64,000 nt of DNA from Macrothele yani (lineage: Eukaryota; Arthropoda; Arachnida; Araneae; Macrothelidae). The notes below the pieces were generated by a model. It made no database searches and was not told the origin of the DNA. It saw only the letters and a program-made list of their open reading frames with translations. The translations under genes and the position numbers were made by a program. Positions within the stretch are counted from its first letter, which is position 1. Each line of letters opens with the position of its first letter. The stretch is from assembly GCA_039090855.1 (NCBI GenBank), contig CM077034.1, forward strand, positions 223,775,331-223,839,330, in the 5' to 3' direction. This document shows positions 46,906 through 58,556 of the stretch, one piece after another.

Positions 46906-46970
46906 TTTCTGAGAAGTGTTACCTGAATGATGAGTAAGTGGTACAAGCGAATTCAATTTGCTTTTTATTA

Positions 46971-47984
46971 ATAATAAGGTTGCTTACCTTTTTTTTTTTT
47001 TTTTTCATATTTCACTACACGTTTTATTCTTTGGTTGTCATGCTTGGTTCAAGCCCCCGGTGCGGTGTTCTATTTTTTTCCTATCTGGCATTCTATACCT
47101 CAAGAGAGTACCTGTGAACTGTATGCGTCTATGTGATGCCAGGTAACTGCTTGTATCCAAACCAGAGGTGACACTACTAGAGGGGACACTACCGACTAGT
47201 TCCACTTGTTTAGCTACTTTATCCAAATAAATAGTCCAACTGCTTTGGAGTTGGAATCATTTCCTTCCCCACATGTGCGCATTGCACATACTAATTTTGA
47301 TCTCAATTGGATGATTCCTTTTGGTTGCTGCTTTTTTTTTTTTTTTTTTTTTTCATTTTATTGTTTATTGCAAAAAGTGTAATGTAAAAACCCATCATAA
47401 AATTCTTTCACAGTTAATAAGAAAATTTTTTGGAATTCCTTGACTTGCAGATATTATTGCAGAAAATGAGGGAAAAAAACCTTATGAAAACTAGGAATGA
47501 CACCTTTTTACATCATTGAAGGATAGCTTCAGAAAAAAACCCAAAAAAACCAAAGAACATATTGTCAATTTTGCGAATTATTCAGCATAACATTCGTGAA
47601 AATATTTCTGTGCATTACTCAATTGGTGCTTTCAGAAGAGTAGAGTCTCGTGTTGGCCTCCTAGCTATGACATCACACAGCAGTTCTGAGTCCTTCTGTT
47701 GGAGATGGTATTGGCTTATGGGTCTGAGCACCTCTTAAAATTATTTTAGAAGTGCCAAAATCCTTGTTGTGATATGCACATAATCCACACTCCACACTTG
47801 AGCATTCACACACTACAGAAAATTCAACCAGAAGAATTTCTTTTCAAAATATTAAGCAAATTTAACTTACTCAATCAAAGAAAACCAATTTAAAAAATCT
47901 GAAAATCATAACCAATTGAATATTTTTTACTGGTATGAGCCCAGTAAATGGAATTATTTAAGCTCTGCATGTTCAGCACACTCA
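46971..47984. other. Intron 1 sequence, no gene seen
   Basis: Contains T-runs (46990-47005 and 47331-47354). Open frames are short and domain-free. Confidence 0.5.
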
Positions 47985-50935
47985 ATGGAAATCTGAAGTT
48001 GGTTCAAATTGCTAAGCTATCATTGCTTAGCTTCAGTTACTTAGAACTTCATTGCCTTGGGTGATGAAATGGTAGCATGCTCCAATGGAAATCTGAAGTT
48101 GATTCAGATTCCTAAACTATCATTGCTTAGCTTCAGTTACTTGGAACTTCATTGCCCTGGGTGGTGCAATGGTAGCCTGCTTTAATGGAAATCTGAAGTT
48201 GATTCAGAATACTAAGCTATCATTGCTTAGCTTCAGTTAGTTGGAACTTCATTGTCCTGGGTGGTGTAATGGTAGCATGGTCCAATGAAAATCTGAAGTT
48301 GGTTCAAATTGCTAAGCTATCATTTCTTAGCTACAGTTAGTTGGAAATTCATTGCCCTGGGTGGTGCAATGGTAGCATGCTCCAATGGGAATCTGAAGTT
48401 GGTTCAGATTCCTAAACAATCGTTGCTCAGCTTCAGTTAGTTGGAACTTCATTGCTCTGGGTGGTGTAATGCTAGTGTGCTGAAATGGAAATCTGAAGTA
48501 TGTTCAGATTCCTAAACTATCATTGCTTAGCTTTGGTTACTTTGAAATTTACTGACCTGAATGGTGTAATGGTAGCATGCTCCAATCAAAATCTCAAGTT
48601 GGTTTAGCTACCTAAGCTATCATTGCTCAGCTTCAGTTAGTTGGAACTTCATTGTCCTGGGTGGTGTAATGGTAGCATGCTCCAATGGAAATCTAAAGTT
48701 GATTCAGATTCCTAAGCTATCATTGCTTAGCTTCAGTTACTTGGAACTTCATTGCCCTGGGTGGTGTAATGGTAGCATGCTCCAATGGAAATCTGAAGTT
48801 GGTTCAGATTGCTAAGCTATAATTGCTTAGTTTCAGTTTCTTGGCACTTCATTGTCTTGGTGGTGTAATGGTAGTCTGCTTTAATGGAAATCTGAAGTTG
48901 GTTCAAATTGCTAAGCTATCATTGCTTAGCTTCAGTTAGTTGGAACTTCATTGCCTTGGGTGGTGTAATGGTAGCATGCTCCAATGGAAATCTGAAGTTG
49001 GTTCAGATTGCTAAGCTATAATTGCTTAGTTTCAGTTTCTTGGCACTTCATTGTCTTGGGTGGTGTAATGGTAGTCTGCTTTAATGGAAATCTGAAGTTG
49101 GTTCAAATTGCTAAGCTATCATTGCTTAGCTTCAGTTACTTGGAACTTCATTACTTTGGGTGGTGTAATGGTAGCATGCTCCAATGGAAATCTGAAGTTG
49201 GTTCAGATTGCTAAGCTATAATTGCTTAGTTTCAGTTTCTTGGCACTTCATTGCCTTGGGTGGTGTAATGGTAGTCTGCTCCAATGGAAATCTGAAGTTG
49301 ATTCAGATTCCTAAGCTATAATTGCTTGGCTTCAGTTAGTTGGAAATTCATTGCTCTGGATGGTGTAATGGTAGCATGCTCCTATGGAAATCTGAAGTTG
49401 ATTCAGATTCCTAAATTATCATTGTTAGCTTCAGTTAGTTGGAACTTCATTGCTCTGGGTGGTCCTAAATTATCATTGTTAGCTTCAGTTAGTTGGAACT
49501 TCATTGCTCTGGGTGGTGTAATGGTAGCCTGCTTTAATGGAAATCTGAAGTTGGTACAGATTGCTCAGCTATATTGCTTAGCTACAGTTAGTTGGAACCT
49601 CATTGCTCCAGGTGGTGTAATGGTAGCATGCTCCAATGGAAATCTGAAGTTGATTCAGATTGCTAAGCTATAATTGCTTAGTTTCAGTTTCTTGGCACTT
49701 CATTGTCTTGGGTGGTGTAATGGCAGCCTGCTTTAATGGAAATCTGAAGTTGGTTCAAATTGCTAAGCTATCATTGCTTAGCTTCAGTTACTTGGAACTT
49801 CATTGCTTTGGGTTTTGTAATGGTAGCATGCTCCAATGGAAATCTGAAGTTGGTTCAGATTGCTAAGCTATAATTGCTTAGTTTCAGTTTCTTGGCACTT
49901 CATTGCCTTGGGTGGTGTAATGGTAGTCTGCTTTAATGGAAATCTGAAGTTGGTTCAAATTGCTAAGCTATCATTGCTTAGCTTCAGTTACTTGGAACTT
50001 CATTGCCTTGGGTGGTGTAATGGTAGTCTGCTCCAATGGAAATCTGAAGTTGATTCAGATTGCTAAGCTATAATTGCTTAGTTTGAGTTTCTTGGCACTT
50101 CATTGTCTTGGGTGGTGTAATGGCAGCCTGCTTTAATGGAAATCTGAAGTTGGTTCAAATTGCTAAGCTATCATTGCTTAGCTTCAGTTACTTGGAACTT
50201 CATTGCCTTGGGTGGTGTAATGGTAGCATGCTCCAATGGAAATCTGAAGTTGGTTCAGATTGCTAAGCTATAATTGCTTAGTTTCAGTTTCTTGGCACTT
50301 CATTGTCTTGGGTGGTGTAATGGTAGTCTGCTTTAATGGAAATCTGAAGTTGGTTCAAATTGCTAAGCTATCATTGCTTAGCTTCAGTTACTTGGAACTT
50401 CATTACTTTGGGTGGTGTAATGGTAGCATGCTCCAATGGAAATCTGAAGTTGGTTCAGATTGCTAAGCTATAATTGCTTAGTTTCAGTTTCTTGGCACTT
50501 CATTGCCTTGGGTGGTGTAATGGTAGTCTGCTTTAATGGAAATCTGAAGTTGGTTCAAATTGCTAAGCTATCATTGCTTAGCTGCAGTTACTTGGAACTT
50601 CATTGCCTTGGGTGGTGTAATGGTAGTCTGCTTTAATGGAAATCTGAAGTTGGTTCAGATTGCTAAGCTATAATTGCTTAGTTTCAGTTTCTTGGCACTT
50701 CATTTGTCTTGGGTGGTGTAATGGAAGCCTGCTTTAATGGAAATCTGAAGTTGGTTCAAATTGCTAAGCTATCATTGCTTAGCTTTAGTTACTTGGAACT
50801 TCATTGCCTTGGGTGGTGTAACGGTAGCAAGCTCCAATGGAAAGTTGAAGTTGGTTGATATTTCTTAAGCTACAACTACTTAACTTGAGTTTTTTGTAAC
50901 TTCATTGTCTAAGGTGGTGGTAATGGTAGCAAAAG
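47985..50935 (+). repeat. Satellite array, about 29 units of about 100 bp (dimeric in part)
   Basis: The unit contains GGAAATCTGAAGTTGGTTCA, a mini-palindrome GCTAAGC…GCTTAGC and GTGGTGTAATGGTAGC, which fits a tRNA A box. The first 1 kb (to about 48900) is diverged; the later part alternates two monomer types (CTATCATTGC and CTATAATTGC) to give a 200-bp period. The final unit passes into a B-box-like GCTGGTTTAATACCCAC at about 50958-50974. Frames such as 49008-49214 and 50260-50466 are periodic by-products. Confidence 0.93.
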
Positions 50936-51309
50936 AAAAAATAAATAAATCATGAAATGCTGGTTTAATACCCACTCCCGAGGGATGCATTTTTCAAGTT
51001 TTCTGAGATCTTACATAGGCTATGGTTAACTAAAATCAATTCAGTACTAGCCTGATTGTGAAAATTAATACACCCTGACATACTTAGGAATTTCCAAAAT
51101 CTTGTCACTGCTCAGTATTCATCTTCATTATTTAAACTAAACATTCTGCTTATTGGCCACTGAGTTGCTCACGGTGATCGTTGACCCTCTTCCCGCTCTA
51201 TAAACTAAATTTAATAGAGTAGCTTATTTTGTGTGTGAATTAAGCTTATCACGGATACAACATCACAGCAATGTTTTACTTTGTATAAGAAAGCAAATGT
51301 AAAACGCAC
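50936..51309. other. Intron 1 start with SINE scraps
   Basis: Holds the B-box-like segment near 50960 and, at 51155-51195, a fragment of the SINE body seen at 13064 (CACTGAGTTGCTCACGGTGA). The exon 1 donor lies at 51309. Confidence 0.5.
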
Positions 51310-51586
51310 CTGCTCGAATTGGGTAACGCCCAGTAAGCAAGGCAGCTCTGCTCGGAGTGCATACGGCAGCAGCCGTCAGGTGGTGGTTTAATTTTGCTCC
51401 TCTTGCAGCCATGGAATCAATATTAGGTGTATTCATTGTGGTATTGCCGAAACAGCCAACATCTCCAATTCCTAAATCATCAGCCAGTAAGATAACGAAA
51501 TTTGGCTGCTCCGATGACGCAAGGCCAAAGAAAGCAAACAGATGGAAGAAAGCACACCTCACAAGGAAGACGTTCATTGCTCCCAT
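51310..51586 (-). CDS. Steryl-sulfatase-like arylsulfatase, exon 1 (residues 1-92, signal peptide and active-site Cys)
   Basis: First coding exon. The start ATG at 51586-51584 is chosen because the protein begins with a good signal peptide (hydrophobic core about residues 5-22, likely cut after A-S-S25). Then come P-N-F-V-I-L-L-A-D36-D37 (calcium ligands) and C76-T-P-S-R80, the sulfatase signature whose Cys becomes formylglycine. The exon ends CGAGCAG|GTGCGT at 51310/51309, phase 1, with the Gly codon completed by exon 2. The donor opens a 28.85 kb intron holding two satellites. Upstream, a strong acceptor-like TTGTTATTTCAG ends at 51600, so a non-coding 5' exon may lie at higher coordinates; no promoter could be recognised. 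The next upstream feature is a Tc1 element 177 bp away. Confidence 0.93.
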
Positions 51587-51763
51587 TTCTTTCTTGGCTC
51601 TGAAATAACAATTAGAATTTTAATTTTCCTTTAAATTTTCATATTTTATGTTGAAATAAAATACACTGTCAGACACACACACACAAAATGCAACACCAGG
51701 AAGTATGGATGTGATTTACAAACATATTGGGCAGACAGGATTCTAACCTGCAGACATACACTA

Positions 51764-52987
51764 CACTGACAAAAGTCACTGGACACCCAGAAGAGAAACA
51801 CAACATAGCGTTTATTGACATACATTAGTACGGTGTCGGTCCATCTTTGGCCTTAAAGCATGCACTGACTCTTCGAGACATGCTTTCGACAAGGTTTTGG
51901 AACACAGCGATAGGTATGCAATTCCATTCAGTACATAATGATGCCACTAACTGTTGGTTAGTAGTAGGCCTTGGTTTCAAATTTCTTATGCAGCACTCTA
52001 ATTCATCCCATAGGTGCTCTATGGGATTAAGATCAGGGCTCTGTGCTGGCCAGTCCACACACGACATAGAATTATCGTCAACCCACACCACAACAGTCCT
52101 TGCTTTATGGCTTGGTGAATTGGTACCAACAAGGCTCGGTTCCATAGTATTGCCACAGATTTGGTAGGGTATAATTGTACAGAGTATCGAGGTAGACGTG
52201 CTGGTTAACAGGTTTGTCTACAATAACCAATGGGCCTGGACCATACCACGAAAAACACACCCACGCGAGTACACTGCCAGCTCCAAACATGACCGCAGGA
52301 ACAGTACACTGTGGTAAATAGCGTTCCACGCCTGCCGCCATACCCACACATGGCCATCAGATTGATGGATTGTGTATCTGGATTCATCAGTCTACAGGAC
52401 CCATTTCCATTGATTTAGGGTCCACGATAAATGTTCTTTACACCATGCTAAACGACGAGTATCATTCCGAGTGGAGATGAAAGGTTTATGAGCAGCCGCA
52501 CGACTACAGTAACCCATGGAATGAAGTTCTTTGCGAATGGTATGTGTACATACTGAGGTTCCAACATTTTTATTCACTTGTACACTGAGGTCTTATGCAG
52601 TACACCGTGGATTAGCTGTAATGTCTTTCCTGAGGCTTTGACGTCCTCTATCACTGATTTTCTTTGGTCTGCTGGTACATTCTGCTGCTTCAGGCACGCC
52701 ATGTGTCTTCCACTTATTCAGTACATCCAAAACAGTTGACTTGGGTATGTTTAAATGCCTCTTGGTTTCTCTTATGGACAACCCACTAATATAACACCAA
52801 ACAATCTTTCTTTTCTCAAAGTCAGTTTTCTCCTGCCGCGATATTTTCACTCAACCTCACAGTACGATATGATCGCAGTCAGCTGTAGGCTTGTTTTTAT
52901 ACCATTTTCAGCTGTACTACGCATGTTAACAAAGCAGTGGATCCGTTCATTTGCTTTTGAAGGGGTGTCTGATGACTTTTGTCAATA
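51764..52987 (-). mobile_element. Tc1-like element upstream of exon 1
   Basis: Ends CACTGACAAAAGTCACTGG (left) and, inverted, TATTGACAAAAGTCATCAG (right), each bounded by TA (51762-51763 and 52988-52989). It lies less than 200 bp from the start of the sulfatase gene. Confidence 0.85.
51825..52850 (-). pseudogene. Tc1 transposase, frameshifted, one internal stop
   Basis: The start M-K-I-S-R-Q-E-K-T-D at 52850 leads through helix-turn-helix regions (I-P-K-S-T-V…L-N-K-W). A stop lies at about 52593, then the same frame continues to about 52392 (S-W-T-L-N-Q-W-K-W-V-L, then stop and T-D-E-S-R-Y). The frame changes near 52347 and again near 52145. The end has D-W-P-A-Q-S-P-D-L-N-P-I-E-H-L-W-D-E-L-E and E-S-M-S-R-R-V. 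The region of the second catalytic Asp is garbled (near 52130), so the copy is dead. Confidence 0.85.
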
Positions 52988-53214
52988 TAGTATATGTACA
53001 AGGCACTCTAGGTGTAAGAAACCCATATAACTTCAAGTTCCTTAGTTTGGTTTGGATATTACATCCTTCCTTACCACATGTCATTAGTCCCTTGAGACTC
53101 TTGTACCACCATAATTCTCAACTTGTAAATACACTCATATATATACATATATGGGATGTAAGGTCAGGTGATGCATAACATCACAGCCTCTCCTTGACAA
53201 ATGTCGACCCCACC

Positions 53215-56200
53215 TTCTTTTGGTACATCCTGTTCCCACTAAAGGGGCTCTGACGACCGCCAATAGCGGTATAATTATACCATCGGGATTAGAGGAAATG
53301 CTATCCCACACTCACCAACCCGTTTGGCCAGCGTGGTGAGTTATGGCCAAACCCCTCCAAAATGACTCCACAACTTAAATCTTGGCCCTCAGTCTCCGGC
53401 AGCTGGAATGTACCTGGCCAAGGCAGCGGCCAGTGCGACATGAAGGCAGAGGGAGCTAAGAATCCCCGGAGGACCGGACTAGGCTGCCATCTGATGCTGA
53501 CCTTGGCTACGTATAATGGACGCTCCCTATCTTCTGATCCAAAGCTTCCTGAATTGGAAGAGGAACTACAAAGGATCAAGTGGGACATCGTCGGGCTAAG
53601 TGAGGTAAGGAGAAAAGGAGATCTAACTGAACTGAAAAGTGGACATCTCTTCTACTATCGTGGGACTGATACTGGCAGAACTAGTGGTGTTGGATTTATA
53701 ATAAACAAGAAACTGAAGGATAAAGTTGTAGAAGTTGAAAGTTCCTCTGACAGAGCTGCACGACTCGTTATCCAACTCTCGAGAAGATACCAGGCTCAGA
53801 TTATTCAAACTTATGCACCCACCACAAGTCCCCCTGAAGAAGAAATTGAAGAATTTTATGAGGAAATTCGTCATCTAAATAATAAAGGAAGCAGCACTTG
53901 AAGATAATTATGGGAGATTTCAATGCAAAAATAGGGCAACGGCAACAGAATGAAACTTCAGTAGGTAAATTCGGTCACGGCAACAGAAACCAGCGTGGAA
54001 ATACTCTCGTAGAGTTAACAGAGGCAGAAGGGTTTTTCATCTTGAACTCCTTTTTCAAGAAAAAGCCACACAGGAAATGGACATGGAGACATCCAAATGG
54101 GATGACAAGTGAAATTGATTTTATTATGTGTAACAAAAAGTTAGTCATAGAAGACAGCAGTGTGCTAAACAAGTTCAACACAGGTAGTGACCATAGATTG
54201 GCGAGATGCAAGATGCACCTCAACACTAAACTCGAACATGGCAAGCTCATAAGACAAACAAAATGTATTGAGATAACCAACCTTAAAAAACACCATACCT
54301 TCAAGTTGGAACTGAAGAACAGATTCTCTGCTTTAGAAGGCCTAACATCAGAAGAAGTGGATATTTCTGAAGTTAACAGAAAAGTAACCAAAGCTCTTAT
54401 GGAAACAGCAACAAAATTAGCTGGGTCTAAGAACAAGTTGCATGTGAACAAATTATCAGGAAAAACCAAAATGTTGATGCAAAAAAGAAGAGACATGAGG
54501 ACAACTAAAGAAGATGAGACTTCCAAAGTGGAATATGTAGAGCTATGCAAGACAGTACGAAAAAGTATCACTGAAGACGTAAGGAAATTCAACTGTGAAC
54601 TAGTAAGGAAAGCAATTGAAAACAACCAAAGCCTAAAGATAGCAAAGGGACATCTCAGTAAGGGAAGAAAACAGATTATGGCACTGAGAAAAGAAGATGG
54701 TTCTGTAACAAGAAATAGAGGCGAAATTTTGACAAGAGTGAAAGATTTCTACTCCAAATTATATGAAAGGGATGATACATGTACTCCAGACATCATGAAA
54801 GGTACCAGTACCAGAGTTCTTCCAGTCCTTCCAGCAGAAGTTGCACATGCAATTAAGAACATGAAGTGGGGAAAAGCTCTAGGAGAAGATGGAATTACTA
54901 TAGACTTCATACAAGAAGCAAGTGGAGAAATCGAAACAGTACTCGCCCAAATTTTCACTCGATGCCTTAATGAAGGGAAAATTCCTGAGGATTGGAACAA
55001 CGCTACAATGATCCTGCTACATAAAAAAGGTGACATTGAGGATCTCAGGAACTACAGACCTATCAGCCTCCTCACAGTGGTTTATAAAATCTTCAATAAA
55101 ATTCTTTCACATTGCTTGAAGGCGACACTGGACATGGCTCAACCGAGAGAACAAGCTGGATTCAGGAGTGGCTACAGCACAATAGATGATATCCACATAC
55201 TGAGAGAACTAATTGAAAGAGCGAGGGAATATGAACTTCCATTGTGCATGGCTTTTATCGATTATGAAAAAGCCTTTGATTCGGTGAAACCATCAGCAGT
55301 TACAATGGCTCTGAAATCCTGCGGTATTGAAGATGCGTACAATAATATTATTAATAACATCTATGAAAATGCAAGTGCAAAGATTCGGCTGTTTGAAAAT
55401 ACAACACACATAAAAATTGGAAAAGGAGTGAGACTAGGTGACACCATATCTCCGAAGCTCTTTAATGCCACATTGGAAAATGTCTTTCAATCACTGAACT
55501 GGGAAAACAAAGAGATAAAGGTTAATGGAGATTATCTAACCCACCTTCGTTTTGCTGATGATGTAGTCATTTTTGCAACTACCCCATCAGAGCTGCAGAG
55601 TATGATCTAGGAACTTGCTGACAAGAGTAAAGAAGTGGGATTAAAAATGAACTTTCAGAAGACAAAAGTGATGTTCAATGCTTTTACAAGAAATGAAGAT
55701 TTATTGATTGATGGAGAAAAGCTGGAGATAACAGACACGTACGTTTATCTTGGACAGCAGACATCAAGTGAGGGTCACATTGATGAAGAAATTAATCGGC
55801 GTACGAAACTTGCCTGGAGAGCTTTTGGAAGAAACAGCATCATTTTCAAGAGCAATATGCCATTATGTCTTAAAAGAAAAGTGTTTGATCAATGCATCCT
55901 TCCAGTGCTTACATATGGTGCAGAGACGTGGACCTTAACTAAAAGAGACATACAAAGGCTGCAGACAACTCAAAGCAGCATGGAGAGGTGCATGCTTGGT
56001 GTAACCAGGAGAGATAAGAAGAGGAACTTGTGGATCCGAAAAATGACGAGAGTGGAAGACATCATGATCAGAGTTAAATCCCTGAAATGGCAATGGGCTG
56101 GACATACTGCCAGAAGGACAGACCATCGATGGACAGTTGAAATTTTAGATTGGATTCCAAGGGACAGGAAAAGATCCAGAAGACGACCACATGGATGATG

Positions 56201-56325
56201 GGTGGATGAAATTCCAAAGTATGCAGGAGTGACATGGAGGAGACTGGCACAAGACAGACCATTGTGGAGGAAACTTGGGGAGACCTTCGTCCAGCAGTGG
56301 ATTGATAATGGTTGACAATGATGAT
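53215..56325 (+). mobile_element. RTE-type LINE, nearly full length, three coding lesions
   Basis: The 5' part (from about 53215) is followed by an EEP endonuclease (53362-53901: L-A-T-Y-N-G-R-S-L, V-G-L-S-E-V-R-R). A one-base frame change near 53895 leads to G-D-F-N-A-K-I-G, D-F-I-M-C-N and S-D-H-R-L-A. The reverse transcriptase follows with Y-R-P-I-S-L-L, F-I-D-Y-E-K-A-F-D-S and F-A-D-D-V-V-I-F. Lesions: the frameshift near 53895, TAG at 55608-55610 (a Gln codon in the 22.9 kb copy) and TGA at 56196-56198 (Arg there). The element ends with the F-V-Q-Q-W region and an ATG-repeat tail. A single-ORF architecture is typical of RTE. Confidence 0.9.
53362..56318 (+). pseudogene. RTE endonuclease-reverse transcriptase polyprotein, broken
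   Basis: Coding span of the LINE above, in three open segments (53362-53901, 53898-55610 and 55635-56198) plus a remnant to about 56318. The catalytic residues of both domains appear intact; only the frameshift and two nonsense codons stop expression. Close identity with 22926-23815 shows that the family moved relatively recently. Confidence 0.88.
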
Positions 56326-56658
56326 GATATATTTATCACTCAGCAGCACTTCAGTGACATGTGCACCTTAACTCCGCATCCAACCAGCACTCCCCTCTCT
56401 CACCATGTCTTTTCAAGAACGTGCCTCTTGCTAAACATCCCACTCCCCAAGACTCAACTGGTTCTCACTTCAGGAGTGTCCCTAAACCTTTCACAAGTAG
56501 AGAAGACCTGACTCAGTGCTGACCCTGCATTGATGTCAGTAAGACTTAGTGAATATGCTTTGTACAGCTGGCATTAATACACACATATATATATATATAT
56601 ATATATAAATCTCAAAATTACAACAGTCCTTACAATAGGTTATAAGCACAAACACATT
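56326..56658. other. Upstream flank with an AT microsatellite
   Basis: No gene is seen. An alternating AT run lies at about 56584-56607. Confidence 0.6.
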
Positions 56659-56812
56659 TTACTTACCTAAAGAAAATTAGAAAAACAGTAGCGCTTTCAA
56701 CTCCACTGGAGTTTTGATCACCTGTACTGTTTGTTTACAGGTCATCAAGACTCCAGTGGGTTTGAAAGGGCTACTCTGTTTTTCTAATTTTCTTTAAGTA
56801 AAGCATGTTCAT
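56659..56812. repeat. Hairpin repeat (about 70-bp arms)
   Basis: AAGAAAATTAGAAAAACAG at the left pairs with CTGTTTTTCTAATTTTCTTT at the right. The arms include ACTCCACTGGAGT-type sequence and differ at about a tenth of positions. A small foldback MITE is likely. Confidence 0.75.
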
Positions 56813-57023
56813 ACTCATAACCAGTGATCGGAAGTAGGGAGCTATACGTAACATGCTACATTTACAGTAGTGTGTAGCATCACTACAAATAGAAAAATAC
56901 AGTTGTAGACAGGGCCCGATTTCTGCATGTGGCCTCAGAATTTGCGGGAGCCTCCAACCTACTTTGGAAAAAGTTGATAAAAAAAATCAAGAGGTTTCTT
57001 TTTAAGTCAGCAAATTGAATATA

Positions 57024-58554
57024 CACTGCTGGACAATTGCTAAGGACGGATCATAAATGGCTATATAGCGCATGAAAAAGTAAGTGTGGTTGGATGCCAA
57101 GTGAAATAAAATAATGTCAGAACGCCAGGACATTATAAGAAAGACAATTTATTGTGCTCTGAAATCCAGAAGGCTTTGGAACGTGTTCAAGGGACGAACA
57201 GGCCATTTTGTGCATAATACGTAAACGTGAAAAAAATGCAATTACCGTCCGCAGGCGTTCCGGCGTAAGATGTCAATACGGGATATGGCCACCATGGAGG
57301 GCGATGCAAGATTCCACACGTCGTGTCATGCTTTGCACAACATTATCAAGCAGCTGTTGGGGTAATTTATCCCATTCCTCTGTCAGTGCACGGATGAGGG
57401 TGTCCTTGTTTATTGGAGGGCATTGGCGACCAGCAAGACTCCTCCCCAAAGCATCCCACACATTTTCAATGGGATTCAGATCTGGAGAACGTGCTGGCCA
57501 TACGAGGCGTTGAATATCCTCGCTCTCAAGACACTCCTGGACAGCGACTGTTCGATGACATGTTGCGTTCTCGTCCATGAAAATGAATCTATCACCGATA
57601 GCACCACGGAACATGCGAACATGAGGTAGCAGAACATCATTAATGTATCGTTGGCCAGTCATAGTCCCAGTTGGAAGCACATAGAGGGACGTACAGCCAT
57701 TGATTATGATGCCAGCCCATACCATGACACTACATGTCGGATATCCTGTATGTTTGCTGGACAATATGCAGTACCACTATCACGCCAGATCAGTTGTCGT
57801 CGACAATCAGACGGTAGACTGTATCTACTCTCATCTGAGAAGAGGATAGCAGACCAGTCGTTATCAGTCCAATTGCAATGTTGATGACACCATTGCAAAC
57901 GGGCGGTACGGTGACGTCTGGACAATGGGATGCACACAACAGGACGGCGGGCGTATAGTCCTCCTTCATGCAAACGTCTGGAGACAGTTTTTCGGGAGAT
58001 CCGCTTGCCAGTAGCAGCCATAAACTGATTTGCTACCTCACTAGCTGTGCTGCGCCGGTGTCTTTTTGTTGATAGCACTATGTACCGATCTTCTGCAGGT
58101 GTCGTACTGCGAACACGACCTCCCACGTGACGTTTGCTACACTCTCCATTTGTTTGAAATGATTTCCAAAGCCTTGAAACAACACTGTGGCTGACGTCAA
58201 ACTCCCTGGCAACATCTGTTATTTTTCGCCCTTCTTCAATCTTGCCAATAATACGGCCACGCGTAAAATCATCTAGCTGATGTCGGGAAGACATACTGAA
58301 AATAGCAAGTTCGTCAACTGATTCTTTCCCTTTCAACTTTGCATTTGGACAACAACGGTCAATACGCGTCAAATCCTTTATATCTCTTATCAGCGCTATG
58401 ACGTCACGAACAAGTTCGGCAATCAAAAATTTGCATACGCACAACACGTCTTACTGTATCCCGCACTTATGCTAATTTCCACATTTTCCTGCCTTCCATT
58501 TTATGGTTGCTATCGTTGCTATTGCCATCCGTCCTTAGCAATTGTCCGGCAGTG
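57024..58554 (-). mobile_element. DD35E Tc1/mariner element, copy 2 (both ends intact)
   Basis: The terminal inverted repeats CACTGCTGGACAATTGCTAA and its inverse are about 27 bp with one mismatch, bounded by TA at 57022-57023 and 58555-58556. The length is 1,531 bp. It is the near-identical partner of 20712-22216 and is inserted inside the hAT shell. Confidence 0.92.
57273..58294 (-). pseudogene. DD35E mariner transposase, copy 2, one 10-bp deletion
   Basis: The start is at 58294 (M-S-S-R-H-Q-L-D). The same domains as copy 1 are present, with F-S-D-E-S-R-Y and F-M-D-E-N-A catalytic sites and S-P-D-L-N-P-I-E. Compared with copy 1 it lacks 10 bp between the A-N-I-Q and Y-P-T-C codons near 57745, which shifts the frame; the rest is open. 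The codon that is a stop in copy 1 is Tyr here. Confidence 0.9.
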
Positions 58555-58556
58555 TA

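Larger units (their letters stand above)
45240..46970. repeat. Large palindrome of two Penelope-like 3' ends, head to head
   Basis: Sequence 45240-46100 recurs inverted at 46105-46970. Right-arm differences are a loss of about 265 bp (opposite 45625-45890) and an inserted SINE-like piece (46757-46905). The junction holds a direct duplication of about 50 bp (TATGCTGGTTTAATCTATAC twice, at about 46107 and 46150). Confidence 0.88.

Noticed and set aside
49008..50466. Four near-identical 68-residue frames in the 100-bp array
   Set aside because: They repeat at 200-400 bp because of the dimer structure, have no domain, and carry ordinary repeat noise.
53975..54625. Minus-strand 216-residue frame
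   Set aside because: It is the shadow of the RTE endonuclease-reverse transcriptase frame on the other strand.
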